Assembly: GCF_014203355.1 (NCBI RefSeq)
Contig: NZ_JACHIR010000003.1
Span: 1 to 64,000, forward strand
DNA from: Kutzneria kofuensis
GTDB lineage: Bacteria > Actinomycetota > Actinomycetes > Mycobacteriales > Pseudonocardiaceae
Length of the DNA stretch: 64,000 nucleotides
Direction: 5' to 3'
Shown: piece after piece, positions 56,433-64,000 of the stretch
Position numbering within the stretch: the stretch's first letter is position 1
Layout of the letters: each line of letters starts with the position of its first letter
Program-made: the position numbers and the translations under genes
Notes under the pieces: model-generated
The model's input: only the letters and a program-made list of their open reading frames with translations
Database searches by the model: none
Told to the model about the DNA's origin: nothing

Positions 56433-57682
56433 TGTGGACCCCCGGCCGTGACGATGTGCACCTGGTCGATCGCCTTCTCCGCCAACCGGACCGCCTCGCC
56501 GGCGGTCGGCGCGAGCACCATCGCCGAGCCCACCCGGTCCCAGGAGCTGCGCAGCTCCCGCACGGTGTCGCCGACCCCGGGGCCGAGGCCGACGCTGACC
56601 ACGCCCGGGATGGCCCGGGCCGCGTCCAGGCCGTCGATGCTGACGATCTCGCCCGGCGGCACCTGCATGAACCGCACGGCGGCGGCCTGCGGGGCGGTGC
56701 GCGGCAGGGGTGGCGGCTCGAGGCCGCGCATCACCGCGAAGTAGTGCTGGCCGATCGGCTCGCCGTAGGCGCGTTCGATCATCTCGATGATCCCGTCGCC
56801 GGGGAACCGGCCGGCGCACTCGACCAGGTACGGCGTGCCGTCCCGGACGATCCACTCGCAGTGCACGACGCCGGAGCCGAAGCCGACGGCCCGTAGGACG
56901 GCGAGCGTGCCTTCCTCCAGGGTCAGAGCCAGCTCGGGGGAGATCGCCGCCGGCAGCACGTGACCGAGCTCGACCGGCCGTGGCCCGGGATAGAGCACCT
57001 TGTCGGTGACGTTGGCGAACAGCGACTCGCCGTCCCGGACGACCATCTCCACGCTGTACTCGTGGCCGGCCACGTACTCCTCGACCAGCATCCGCACCGC
57101 CCGCTCGCGGTCGGGCACGAACATCCCCTCGTCGTGCTGGACACACGATTCCCAGGCCTCGGCCACCGAGGACGGATCGTGCACGATCTGCGTTCCCACC
57201 GCGCCCTGCCGGTTGGCCGGCTTGAGCACGACCGGTCCGCCGACGGCGGTCATGAACCGGGCCACGTCCGCCGCCGAGGCGGCCTCCTCCGACAGCGGAT
57301 TGGGCACGCCGGCGGCGCGGGTCACCTTGCGCAGCAAGGACTTGTCTCGCATCAGCTCGGCGGCGCACAGTCCCGCGCCGGGCGTCCCGAGCCGCTCGGC
57401 CAGCCGGGCGGCGAACGTCGTCGCGTACTCGACGAGCGGGACCACCGCCGACGCGGTGAGGTCGGGACGGGTGACGAGCAGGGTGTCGGCCGCCCCGGGC
57501 AGCTGGTACTCCCACTCGATGAGCTCGCGCACCAGCGGCGCGTCCGCGATGTGCGCCCGGACGTCCCGCTTGCGCACGACGTCCGGCTCCTCGACGATGA
57601 TCAGGGAGTTCGCCGGCAGGAACTCGGACAGCACCTGCAGCGCCGCCACGAAGCCCACCACGATGATCGGTCGTTCGGTCAC
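56417..57682 (-). CDS. ATP-grasp amino-acid ligase-like enzyme (1)
   Basis: A 421-residue ATP-grasp protein. After an N-terminal Rossmann-like domain (PIIVVGFVAALQVLSEFLP), the core has AAELMRDKSLLRKVTRAAGVP, VVLKPANRQGAVGTQIVHD and VEEYVAGHEYSVEMVVRDG. VVHCEWIVRDGTPYLVECAGRFPGDGIIEMI holds the Mg ligands. It resembles L-amino-acid ligases that join two amino acids or amino-acid analogues through an acyl phosphate. It lies 12 nt after the flavin monooxygenase gene in the same operon, and its stop overlaps the KMO-like start. Confidence 0.8.
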   Translation of the reverse strand: MTERPIIVVGFVAALQVLSEFLPANSLIIVEEPDVVRKRDVRAHIADAPLVRELIEWEYQLPGAADTLLVTRPDLTASAVVPLVEYATTFAARLAERLGTPGAGLCAAELMRDKSLLRKVTRAAGVPNPLSEEAASAADVARFMTAVGGPVVLKPANRQGAVGTQIVHDPSSVAEAWESCVQHDEGMFVPDRERAVRMLVEEYVAGHEYSVEMVVRDGESLFANVTDKVLYPGPRPVELGHVLPAAISPELALTLEEGTLAVLRAVGFGSGVVHCEWIVRDGTPYLVECAGRFPGDGIIEMIERAYGEPIGQHYFAVMRGLEPPPLPRTAPQAAAVRFMQVPPGEIVSIDGLDAARAIPGVVSVGLGPGVGDTVRELRSSWDRVGSAMVLAPTAGEAVRLAEKAIDQVHIVTAGGPQWNSR

Positions 57683-57694
57683 GTCAGCGCTCCT

Positions 57695-58891
57695 CTACTT
57701 CGCGATGCCCAGGCACAGGCCGAATTCGGGGGTGCCGCCCAGCAGGTGGGCGCCGCCGGACTGGAGGATCCGCTCCTGCGCGAACAGGTGCTGGCACATC
57801 GTCGTGGTGTCCCGCAGCCAGCGGTCCATCGGCGACGCGCGGTGGATCGACGCGGTCTGCAGCAGGTCGTAGATCCGGGTCACGATCGACCGTGCGGTGC
57901 GGAACGCGTGCAGCCGGGACAGCGGCAGCGCCGCCCGCTCGGTGCGGGTGAGATCGTCCAGGCTGCCGCCGCCCGCCAGCACTTCCTCCAGCCGCAGCAG
58001 CGCGCCGCGAACCCCGTGCCGGGTGGCGTTGTAGTCGGCCTCGCACTCGGCGATGATCGTCTGCACTCGCCGGTTGTCCGCCCACGCGTCGCCGTTGGGG
58101 TAGCGGCGCGTCGTCGCCAGGTCACGCACGTAATCCAGCGCGGCGCGGGCGACCCCCAGCGGCACGCCGGGCAGGCACCGCATGAACGTCTCCGGTTCGG
58201 TCTTCGGGCTGGAGTGGTCGCGCAGGTCGCTGAAGACCAGCGTGTGCTCCTCCGGCACGAACACGTCGGTGATCGTGTAGTCGCAGCTGCCGGTGCCCTG
58301 CAGGCCCGTGGTCTCCCAGTTGTCGACCAGGCTGACGTCCTCGCGGCGCACCAGGAACAGCCGCGAGTCGTGCGGGTCGCGGCCGTCCGGGCTCGGATCC
58401 GGCTGGCCGTCCCGGTAGATGAACGCGCCGGAGATCACCCAGTCGCAGGTGGTCACGCCACTGCCGAACGTCCACCGGCCGGACAGCCGGTAGCCGCCGG
58501 GCACCCGGTCGGCCCGGCCGACCGGGAACAGCGCGCCGGCGGTGATCACGTCCAGGCCGGGGAACATCTCCCGCGCGGTTGCCTCGTCCAGGTACCGAGC
58601 GAAGTGCCCGGTGTGCGCGCAGACCTCGGCGCACCAGGCGGCGGAAGCGTCCCCGTAGGACAGTGCCTCGACGACGTCCAGCTCCTGCAACGAGGTCAGG
58701 TCGGGGCCACCCCACACCCGGGTGAAGCCGGCCCGATAGATGCCGGTGTCCCGCAGCTTCTCCACGATGTCGTCGGGCAACCGCCGGGCCCGCTCGATCT
58801 CCGCCGCCCGCTCGCGCAGCTCCGGGGCCAGCGCCTCGGCCCGGGCCAGGATCTCCGCGGCGGTCAGCGTCGCCTCGGGTGCGATGGTCAT
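57695..58891 (-). CDS. Acyl-CoA-dehydrogenase-fold flavin monooxygenase
   Basis: A 398-residue protein with the acyl-CoA dehydrogenase fold: IYRAGFTRVWGGPDLTSLQELDVVEALSYGDASAAWC, GGYRLSGRWTFGSGVTTCDWVISGAF and LQGTGSCDYTITDVFVPEEHT. The WRAT-type ASAAWC and the GTGSxD segment are typical of the HsaA/DszC/HpaB-like FMN- or FAD-dependent oxygenases rather than true dehydrogenases. It probably N- or C-hydroxylates an intermediate using reduced flavin supplied by a reductase elsewhere. GAGGAG precedes ATG 58891. Confidence 0.8.
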   Translation of the reverse strand: MTIAPEATLTAAEILARAEALAPELRERAAEIERARRLPDDIVEKLRDTGIYRAGFTRVWGGPDLTSLQELDVVEALSYGDASAAWCAEVCAHTGHFARYLDEATAREMFPGLDVITAGALFPVGRADRVPGGYRLSGRWTFGSGVTTCDWVISGAFIYRDGQPDPSPDGRDPHDSRLFLVRREDVSLVDNWETTGLQGTGSCDYTITDVFVPEEHTLVFSDLRDHSSPKTEPETFMRCLPGVPLGVARAALDYVRDLATTRRYPNGDAWADNRRVQTIIAECEADYNATRHGVRGALLRLEEVLAGGGSLDDLTRTERAALPLSRLHAFRTARSIVTRIYDLLQTASIHRASPMDRWLRDTTTMCQHLFAQERILQSGGAHLLGGTPEFGLCLGIAK

Positions 58892-58902
58892 CTGGTCGCT
58901 CC

Positions 58903-60198
58903 TCACGCGTCGGTGTCCAGCAGTCCGGCGGGCATCTCGAAGGCGGCGTCGGGCGCGGGCGGCCCGATCGGGTCGGCGTCGACCTCGACCATGGCCGAGG
59001 TTTCGGCCAGCCGCCGCCGGCAGGTCGGCACGTCGTCGGCCTCGCACACCACGAAGGAGTGGCGGGCCAGGTAGCCGCCCGGCGGCAGCCGCAGGGTGGT
59101 GCCGGGGCCGACCATCGGCGACGCCGTGACCAGGCCCTCGACCGCTTCCGGCACGGTCACCGACCGCACCACGCAGTCGGCCGACGGCAGTCCGAACCGG
59201 ATGCCGGCCACGGACCGCTTCACCGGCGTGACGTCGGGCCGGTTGCCGGTGACCACGTCGAACAGGACCTCGCCGGAGTCGATGCCGGTGGCGATCCGGC
59301 CCAGCAGCGGAATCAGGTCCCCGCCGACCCGGCCGTTGATCTCGATCACCACCGGGCCGTTCGCGGTCAGCCGCACCTCGCTGTGGGTGATGCCGTCCTC
59401 GATCCCGAGCGCGCGATGGGCCCGCGCCAGGGTGCAGGCCAGCTCCTCGTCGGCCAGCAGCGGATCGGCCGCGTCGACGACGTGTCCGACTTCCTCGAAG
59501 TACGGCGGCTCGCCGCTTTCCTTGCGCGCCAGGAACATCGGCGAGTACTCGCCCTTGTGCACGGCGCCGTCGACGCTGATCTCCGGTCCGTCGGCGTAGC
59601 CCTCGACGATGACCTTCGCGCCGTACACGCCCTGGTCGACCTCGCTGGCCGCCAGCGCGACCGCGAACGCCGCGTCGAACTCCGACTCGTCCCGCGCCAG
59701 CACCACCCCGATGCTCGCGCCCAGGGCACGGGGCTTCACGACGACCGGGAACCCGATAGCCGCAGCTGCTTGCCGGGCTTCGGCCGGATCGGGTGTCATG
59801 GCGTAGCCGGGCTGGCGCAGGCCCGCCGCGGTCAACAGGTCGCGGGTGCGGTGCTTGTCCCGGCAGCCGTGCACACCGGCCAGCCCCAGGCCCGGCACGC
59901 CGAACTCGGCCGCCAACTCGCCGGCCGTCAGCACCAGCGGCTCGTCCCAGCACATCAGCCCGACGATCCGTTCCCGGGCGGCGACCTCGCGGGCCTCGGC
60001 GATCATCACCGCCGGGTCGAACACGTCGGCCAGGACGATCTCGTCGAAGTACGGCCGCTGCCAGGTCGGCTTGAGATTGTTCAGCAGCACCAGGCCCAGG
60101 CCGGCCGCGCGGGCACGGCGGTGGATGGACGTGACCAGGTACTCCCGGTAGTAGCGCAGCCCGCTGCCGATCACCAGCAGCACCCCGTTGCCGGTCAT
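58903..60198 (-). CDS. ATP-grasp amino-acid ligase-like enzyme (2)
   Basis: 431 residues. The N-terminal domain contains GVLLVIGSGLRYYREYLVTSIHRRARAAGLGLVLLNN. The ATP-grasp core has GVHGCRDKHRTRDLLTAAGLRQP, FPVVVKPRALGASIGVVLA and IVEGYADGPEISVDGAVHKG. VRLTANGPVVIEINGRVGGDLIPLL carries the Mg-binding Glu and Asn. This is the layout of BacD/L-amino-acid ligase-type enzymes. It differs clearly from the other ATP-grasp of the operon, so two separate ligations are likely. It starts at ATG 60198, overlapping the MFS stop (ATGA). Confidence 0.8.
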   Translation of the reverse strand: MTGNGVLLVIGSGLRYYREYLVTSIHRRARAAGLGLVLLNNLKPTWQRPYFDEIVLADVFDPAVMIAEAREVAARERIVGLMCWDEPLVLTAGELAAEFGVPGLGLAGVHGCRDKHRTRDLLTAAGLRQPGYAMTPDPAEARQAAAAIGFPVVVKPRALGASIGVVLARDESEFDAAFAVALAASEVDQGVYGAKVIVEGYADGPEISVDGAVHKGEYSPMFLARKESGEPPYFEEVGHVVDAADPLLADEELACTLARAHRALGIEDGITHSEVRLTANGPVVIEINGRVGGDLIPLLGRIATGIDSGEVLFDVVTGNRPDVTPVKRSVAGIRFGLPSADCVVRSVTVPEAVEGLVTASPMVGPGTTLRLPPGGYLARHSFVVCEADDVPTCRRRLAETSAMVEVDADPIGPPAPDAAFEMPAGLLDTDA

Positions 60199-61445
60199 GC
60201 CACCGCCTCCGAGGTGACCACCGGCTCGGCCTTGGGCTCCGGCTTGACCTTGATGCCGCCCCAGGCCAGCACGCCGGTGACGACGGCGAGCACGGTCAGC
60301 ACCGGGAAGAACACGGTGCCCAGCGCCGTCCAGGCCAGCACGCCGAGAATCGGCCCGAGCGCCTGGGCCAGTCCGGTGATCGAACTGGTGACGCCGAGGT
60401 AGCGGGCCCGGTAGCGGGCCGGCACCTTGGCCGGTCGGGCGAACATGGTCGGGCCGGACATCATCAGGCCGCCGGTGAACAGCGCGGCGCTGATGATCAC
60501 CACCGCGGCGTTGCCGGACGACAGGCCCCAGCCGAGGAAGGCCAGCCCGAACACGACGTGGCCCAGGAACACCGCCAGCGACGGCGGCCACTTCACGATG
60601 TACGAGGTGATCTTCAGCTCGCAGGTGATCAGCACGATGCCCGAGGTGGCCAGCACGAAACTGTACAGGTCGGTGGACAGGCCGTCGGCGACGATCTTCA
60701 ACGGCAGCGCGACCGTGTACTGGGCGTACACCAGCGTGCCGATGAACACCGCGGCCAGGTACATCAGGAACCGGCCGTCCCGGGCCAGCACCCCGTAGGC
60801 CGAGCCGCGAGACGCGGTCTCGCCGGGGGCGGGCTCCTCCTCCGGCGGCGCGACCACGTTGGGCAGCAAGGAGAAGGCCAGCAGCGAGTACAGCACCGCG
60901 GTCGCACCATCCACATAGAACAGCAGGTCCCAGTTCACGGCGATGAACACGGTGGCCAGCAGCGCCGCGCCGGCCGCGCCGGCGTTGAGTGCGATCCGCA
61001 TCATGGAGAACGACATGACCTGGAACTTCTCGGGCATCAGCTCGGCCAGCATGACCGAGGCCGCCGGGCGGTAGGCCTGCGTGACCAGACCGGCCAGGCC
61101 CACGTCCAGCACCACCAGCCAGAACGTGCCGGGGCCGCTGAGCAGCGGGATCAGCGCGACCAGCGGGCCGGACGCGGCCATCGCCAGCCCGATGGTGACG
61201 CGGGTGCCGAGCCGGTGCGCGAGTTCGCCGCCGAGCGCGCTGCCGATGATCGCGCCCACCGCGTAGGCGACCAGACCGACGCCGGCCAGCTCCGCGGACA
61301 CCCCGCGGTGCACCAGGTACAGCAGCAGGAAGGACTGGACGAACGCGCCCAGCTGGTTGAGCAGCATGCCGCCGAGCAGGTACCGGATCGACGCCGGCGT
61401 CGCCCTGATCGCGGCGAGCACGCCGTCGGACGCCCTCTCGTTCAT
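60195..61445 (-). CDS. MFS transporter, probable product exporter
   Basis: A 416-residue major facilitator with 12 predicted membrane segments: LLGGMLLNQLGAFVQSFLLLYL first, the A-motif-like GGELAHRLGTRVTIGLAMAASG between helices 2 and 3, and a central charged loop PPEEEPAPGETASRG. It groups by layout with drug and metabolite exporters. Start and stop codons overlap both neighbours by 4 nt, so it is an integral part of the operon and probably exports or confers resistance to its product. Confidence 0.85.
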   Translation of the reverse strand: MNERASDGVLAAIRATPASIRYLLGGMLLNQLGAFVQSFLLLYLVHRGVSAELAGVGLVAYAVGAIIGSALGGELAHRLGTRVTIGLAMAASGPLVALIPLLSGPGTFWLVVLDVGLAGLVTQAYRPAASVMLAELMPEKFQVMSFSMMRIALNAGAAGAALLATVFIAVNWDLLFYVDGATAVLYSLLAFSLLPNVVAPPEEEPAPGETASRGSAYGVLARDGRFLMYLAAVFIGTLVYAQYTVALPLKIVADGLSTDLYSFVLATSGIVLITCELKITSYIVKWPPSLAVFLGHVVFGLAFLGWGLSSGNAAVVIISAALFTGGLMMSGPTMFARPAKVPARYRARYLGVTSSITGLAQALGPILGVLAWTALGTVFFPVLTVLAVVTGVLAWGGIKVKPEPKAEPVVTSEAVA

Positions 61446-62440
61446 GCAGTCGCCTCCATGGCCTCGACGATCGTGTTCGCGACGAGCGGTGCGGCGGCGA
61501 ACCCGGAGCCGCCGCAGGCGGGCCGGGCCCACAGGCCCGGCCCGACCCGGTTCAACAGCGCGCCGCCGGTGTCCGGGTCGGCGGCGTAGTGGCATTCGCG
61601 CACCGCCACCACCTGGTAACGGTCCATTTCGGACAGAATCGGCTCGGCCAGCAGCCGGTCGACCCAGGGCCCCGGGTCGCCGCCGGCCGTCGAGTCCACG
61701 TGCCGGCACACCAGATCCGAGCTGATCTTGAGCAGGGTCCCGTCGCCCGGCGGCACCAGCCAGGCGCGGCAGTCCGCGCCCAGCCCACCGACCCCGGGCG
61801 CGTGGTCCCACCACGCCGCCAGATCCGCCGGCGGACGCAGGTACACCATGGTCTGCCGGTACAACTTCACCGGAACGTCGACCAGCTCTCGACTCCACGG
61901 CCCCGCCGCGACCAGCACGACGTCCGCACCCAGGGCCGTGCCGTCCGCGAGGGACACCCAGTGCTCGGCGACGAACCGCACCGTGCATTCCGGCTTCACC
62001 GTCACGTCGGGACGGTCGGCCAACCACTGCGCCGCGGCGTCCAGGAACCGGTCCGCCAGCAGCACTCCCGCGTCGGCGTCGAGCACGCCGACCGTGCCGG
62101 CCGGGAACCGCACGTGCGGCAGCTTCTCCGGCTCGACGACCGTCAGCGAGCCGGCTCCGGTTCGCGGCCACGCCGTGACGATGCCGACCTGTCGGAAGAA
62201 CCTCGTGCCCAGCAACGACTCCAGCGCCAGCCACCTTCGGCGGGAGTCGGCCATCCGAGCCGTCAGGACCGGATCGCCGGGCCTTTGCACCCGCAGCGCC
62301 CGGTGCTGGTCGGCCGACGTGGACGCCGGGTTGGGGATCGGGCCGCGATCGAGCAGCGTCACGCGGTGTCCCGCCCGCGCGCACTCGATCGCCGTCACCA
62401 TCCCCGTGACCCCGGCGCCGACGACGATGATCGTGGACAT
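61442..62440 (-). CDS. DAO-type FAD-dependent amino-acid oxidoreductase
   Basis: 332 residues. The N-terminal dinucleotide fold is IIVVGAGVTGMVTAIECARAGHRVTLLDRG. VVLVAAGPWSRELVDVPVKLYRQTMVYLRPP and the C-terminal GLWARPACGGSGFAAAPLVANTI give the DAO/glycine-oxidase-like pattern. Such enzymes oxidise amino-acid amines to imines or keto acids. The ATG shares bases with the stop of the tRNA-synthetase-like gene (TGATG), and its stop overlaps the MFS start. The active-site Arg and Tyr cannot be assigned with confidence. Confidence 0.8.
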   Translation of the reverse strand: MSTIIVVGAGVTGMVTAIECARAGHRVTLLDRGPIPNPASTSADQHRALRVQRPGDPVLTARMADSRRRWLALESLLGTRFFRQVGIVTAWPRTGAGSLTVVEPEKLPHVRFPAGTVGVLDADAGVLLADRFLDAAAQWLADRPDVTVKPECTVRFVAEHWVSLADGTALGADVVLVAAGPWSRELVDVPVKLYRQTMVYLRPPADLAAWWDHAPGVGGLGADCRAWLVPPGDGTLLKISSDLVCRHVDSTAGGDPGPWVDRLLAEPILSEMDRYQVVAVRECHYAADPDTGGALLNRVGPGLWARPACGGSGFAAAPLVANTIVEAMEATA

Positions 62441-63981
62441 CAGGCGCCGGCCCCGGTGAGGCGGGGCAGGGGAGCGGGCGTGATCGTCACGGCGTCCGGG
62501 CGGGCCGGGATCGACGTGTCCGGCAACGCGGCCGCCGCCAGGTCGATCAACACCGGCGCGGCGCAGCGGAGGAACACGTCCACCTCGTGACACAGATCGC
62601 CGGCGTTGTCCCTGGTCACCCCTGCGGCCATCTGGTCCAACCGCGCCAACTGCTCGGCCATGGTCGACGCCACGGCCGTGAGGCTGAAGCGCCGCACCCC
62701 ATAGCCGGCGGCGAAGCGGTCGACCATCCGCTGCGCGGACCGCCGCGACCGCTCGGACACCGGCAACGCGCCCCGCCCCACCCAGGCGTCGACCGCCGCC
62801 GCAACCCGGTTCCAGGGCCGGACCAGCCGCGTGTCGGTGACCCGAACCAGTGCCTCGCGGGTGAAGTCGGTGCGCTGGAACTCCGGGCTGGTCGCGGACA
62901 GGTGGAACCGGATGAGGTCCCGCGGCACCTCCGCCGCCAGCTCCCGCCCCGACACCACATGTCCCCGGCTGGTGGAGAACTTCTCGTTCGCCAGCTCGTA
63001 GAAGTCGTTGGTGATGTACTGCGCCGGCACCACGTGCTCGCCCAGCGCGGTCAACATCGCCGTGCCCACGACCGCGAACGGATAGGTGGCGTCCAGGCCG
63101 GTGAAGTAGACGACGGTCGTGCCGGAGTCCTTGCGCCACAACTCGTCGTCGGAGGTCAGCACCGCGCCCCGCCGCTCGGCCGCCAGCGCAGTGGTGAACA
63201 TGCTCCACGGCATGCCCTCCATGTGCGGATAGATCACTTGCCCCGGCACCTCCGGGAACGGCGCCGGGATGCCCCACGAGGTCGGCTGTGTGATGGGGAA
63301 GTCGGGCAGCGGCCCGGCCATCACGTCCTCGATCATCTGCGCCATGTGCGGGCGCATGGTCGTCCCGGCGAAGTACGCCTCCAACTCGGCCCGGTACTCC
63401 TCGACCGGGAACACCAGGATCTCCGCCTCGCGGGTCTCCAGCGGCTCGTCCGGGTACAGCGTCGACCGCGGGTCGAGCAGGTCCCCGGGGGCGACCGGCA
63501 ACCCGCAGCTCTCGCAGATGCCGGCGTAGCCCGTGGCCAGGCAGAACGGGCAACCGCCGAGCACGTAGGCGTCCATCAGGTACTCGCCGGTGCTCGGCAG
63601 GTACGGGAAGCGCCAGGTGCGCAGCTTGAGCCGGCCCTGGCTGTGCAGCCGGTCGTAGAAGTCCAGCACCATCTTGGTGAACCGGTCGCCGATGCAGCCG
63701 AAGCCGTCCACCTCGATGCCCATCGCGGCCAGCGTCCGCTCGACCTGCTCGGCGGACCGGACCCGGAGGTGCTCCGGCGACACGCCGAGCTTGCGGGCGG
63801 CGGTGACCACGTAGTTCTGGGTGAAGTGCATGCCCGTGCCGTACAACGCCTCCCGGCCGGTGGCGCGGGCGTAGCGGGTGCACACGTCGGCGGCGAGGAA
63901 CGGGCCCGCCAGGTGACCGACGTGCAGGTCCCCGTTCGCGGTGGGCGCCGGTGAGATGATCACCAGCCGGTCGCTGGCCAT
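62440..63981 (-). CDS. Methionyl-tRNA synthetase-like class I ligase
   Basis: A 513-residue class I aminoacyl-tRNA-synthetase-fold protein closest to MetRS. It has HIGH-type SPAPTANGDLHVGHLAGPFLAADV, a zinc-knuckle-like GGCPFCLATGYAGICESCG and VVYFTGLDATYPFAVVGTAML. The KMSKS position reads EKFSTSRG. The C-terminal helical domain is short and poorly conserved. With KFSTS for KMSKS and its place in a biosynthetic operon, it is probably not the housekeeping MetRS. It may adenylate an amino acid for amide formation or for transfer from tRNA. GAGGAG precedes ATG 63981, and the operon likely continues past the right edge. Confidence 0.85.
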   Translation of the reverse strand: MASDRLVIISPAPTANGDLHVGHLAGPFLAADVCTRYARATGREALYGTGMHFTQNYVVTAARKLGVSPEHLRVRSAEQVERTLAAMGIEVDGFGCIGDRFTKMVLDFYDRLHSQGRLKLRTWRFPYLPSTGEYLMDAYVLGGCPFCLATGYAGICESCGLPVAPGDLLDPRSTLYPDEPLETREAEILVFPVEEYRAELEAYFAGTTMRPHMAQMIEDVMAGPLPDFPITQPTSWGIPAPFPEVPGQVIYPHMEGMPWSMFTTALAAERRGAVLTSDDELWRKDSGTTVVYFTGLDATYPFAVVGTAMLTALGEHVVPAQYITNDFYELANEKFSTSRGHVVSGRELAAEVPRDLIRFHLSATSPEFQRTDFTREALVRVTDTRLVRPWNRVAAAVDAWVGRGALPVSERSRRSAQRMVDRFAAGYGVRRFSLTAVASTMAEQLARLDQMAAGVTRDNAGDLCHEVDVFLRCAAPVLIDLAAAALPDTSIPARPDAVTITPAPLPRLTGAGA

Positions 63982-64000
63982 CAGGCGCTCCTCAGTTCGC

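Noticed and set aside
56960-59074. A 704-codon plus-strand frame
   Set aside because: Crosses several well-supported minus-strand genes and shows only His/Arg/Gln-rich shadow sequence.
1-64000. tRNA genes, CRISPR arrays, insertion sequences or prophage genes
   Set aside because: No cloverleaf-like sequence, regular spaced repeats, transposase or integrase was recognised by reading both strands. A dedicated scan was not possible.

Overview
The window is very GC-rich DNA with dense, often overlapping genes and frequent GTG starts. It carries F420/flavin luciferase-type oxidoreductases, a conservon-type kinase, DUF5709 and DUF6343 proteins, a sterol-ring catabolic cluster of the KstR2 type and an actinobacterial class IV lanthipeptide locus. 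Together these point to a filamentous actinomycete, most likely of the Pseudonocardiales. The genus cannot be fixed from the sequence alone. No rRNA, tRNA, CRISPR array, phage or transposase gene was seen.

Region by region. (1) 1-1155: a hypothetical gene cut by the left edge and an Acg-like nitroreductase. (2) 1140-9896: a divergent catabolic cluster whose order (fadE33-fadE32-fadE31-enoyl hydratase-fadD3 // fadE30-SDR-kstR2-fadA6) matches the KstR2 regulon for degradation of steroid C/D rings (HIP). A 20-22 bp palindrome sits between the two arms. (3) 9897-13450: a remnant gene, a CC-motif small protein, a 106-bp nested inverted repeat, two luciferase-like monooxygenases and a VOC protein. 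(4) 13434-18564: a Tat-exported beta-helix protein, then two paralogous TetR regulators flanking an SDR. The second TetR is fused to an NTF2-like domain and followed by an alpha/beta hydrolase, and the promoters share an operator-like motif. (5) 18605-25773: an HNH lipoprotein, then a class IV lanthipeptide locus (regulator, 25-residue acidic peptide, LanL synthetase, 37-residue precursor, strong terminator), an NBR1-Ig protein, a small secreted protein and an XRE-TPR regulator.

(6) 25858-35891: a lone ATP-grasp enzyme, thioredoxin, isoleucyl-tRNA synthetase, a YczE-type membrane protein, and a roadblock protein with a nitrate-sensor-type kinase (a partial conservon). (7) 36434-41618: an SsuABC/TauABC-type ABC importer with an F420-type luciferase-like oxidoreductase and a DsbA-fold protein. 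(8) 41955-52158: DUF5709 protein, membrane and secreted proteins, a divergent epimerase/MarR pair with a clear operator, an amidohydrolase-M20 peptidase-S9/beta-lactamase-fusion peptidase set, and two very short genes. (9) 52241-54520: a secreted thermolysin-family (M4) metalloprotease.

(10) 55131-63981, running off the right edge: a seven-gene, tightly coupled minus-strand operon. It encodes a methionyl-tRNA-synthetase-like ligase, a DAO-type flavin oxidase, an MFS exporter, two ATP-grasp ligases, an acyl-CoA-dehydrogenase-fold monooxygenase and a kynurenine-3-monooxygenase-like enzyme. It looks like a biosynthetic pathway for a small peptide-like or amino-acid-derived metabolite with dedicated export. 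With the lanthipeptide locus, it is the most likely place for undescribed biology.
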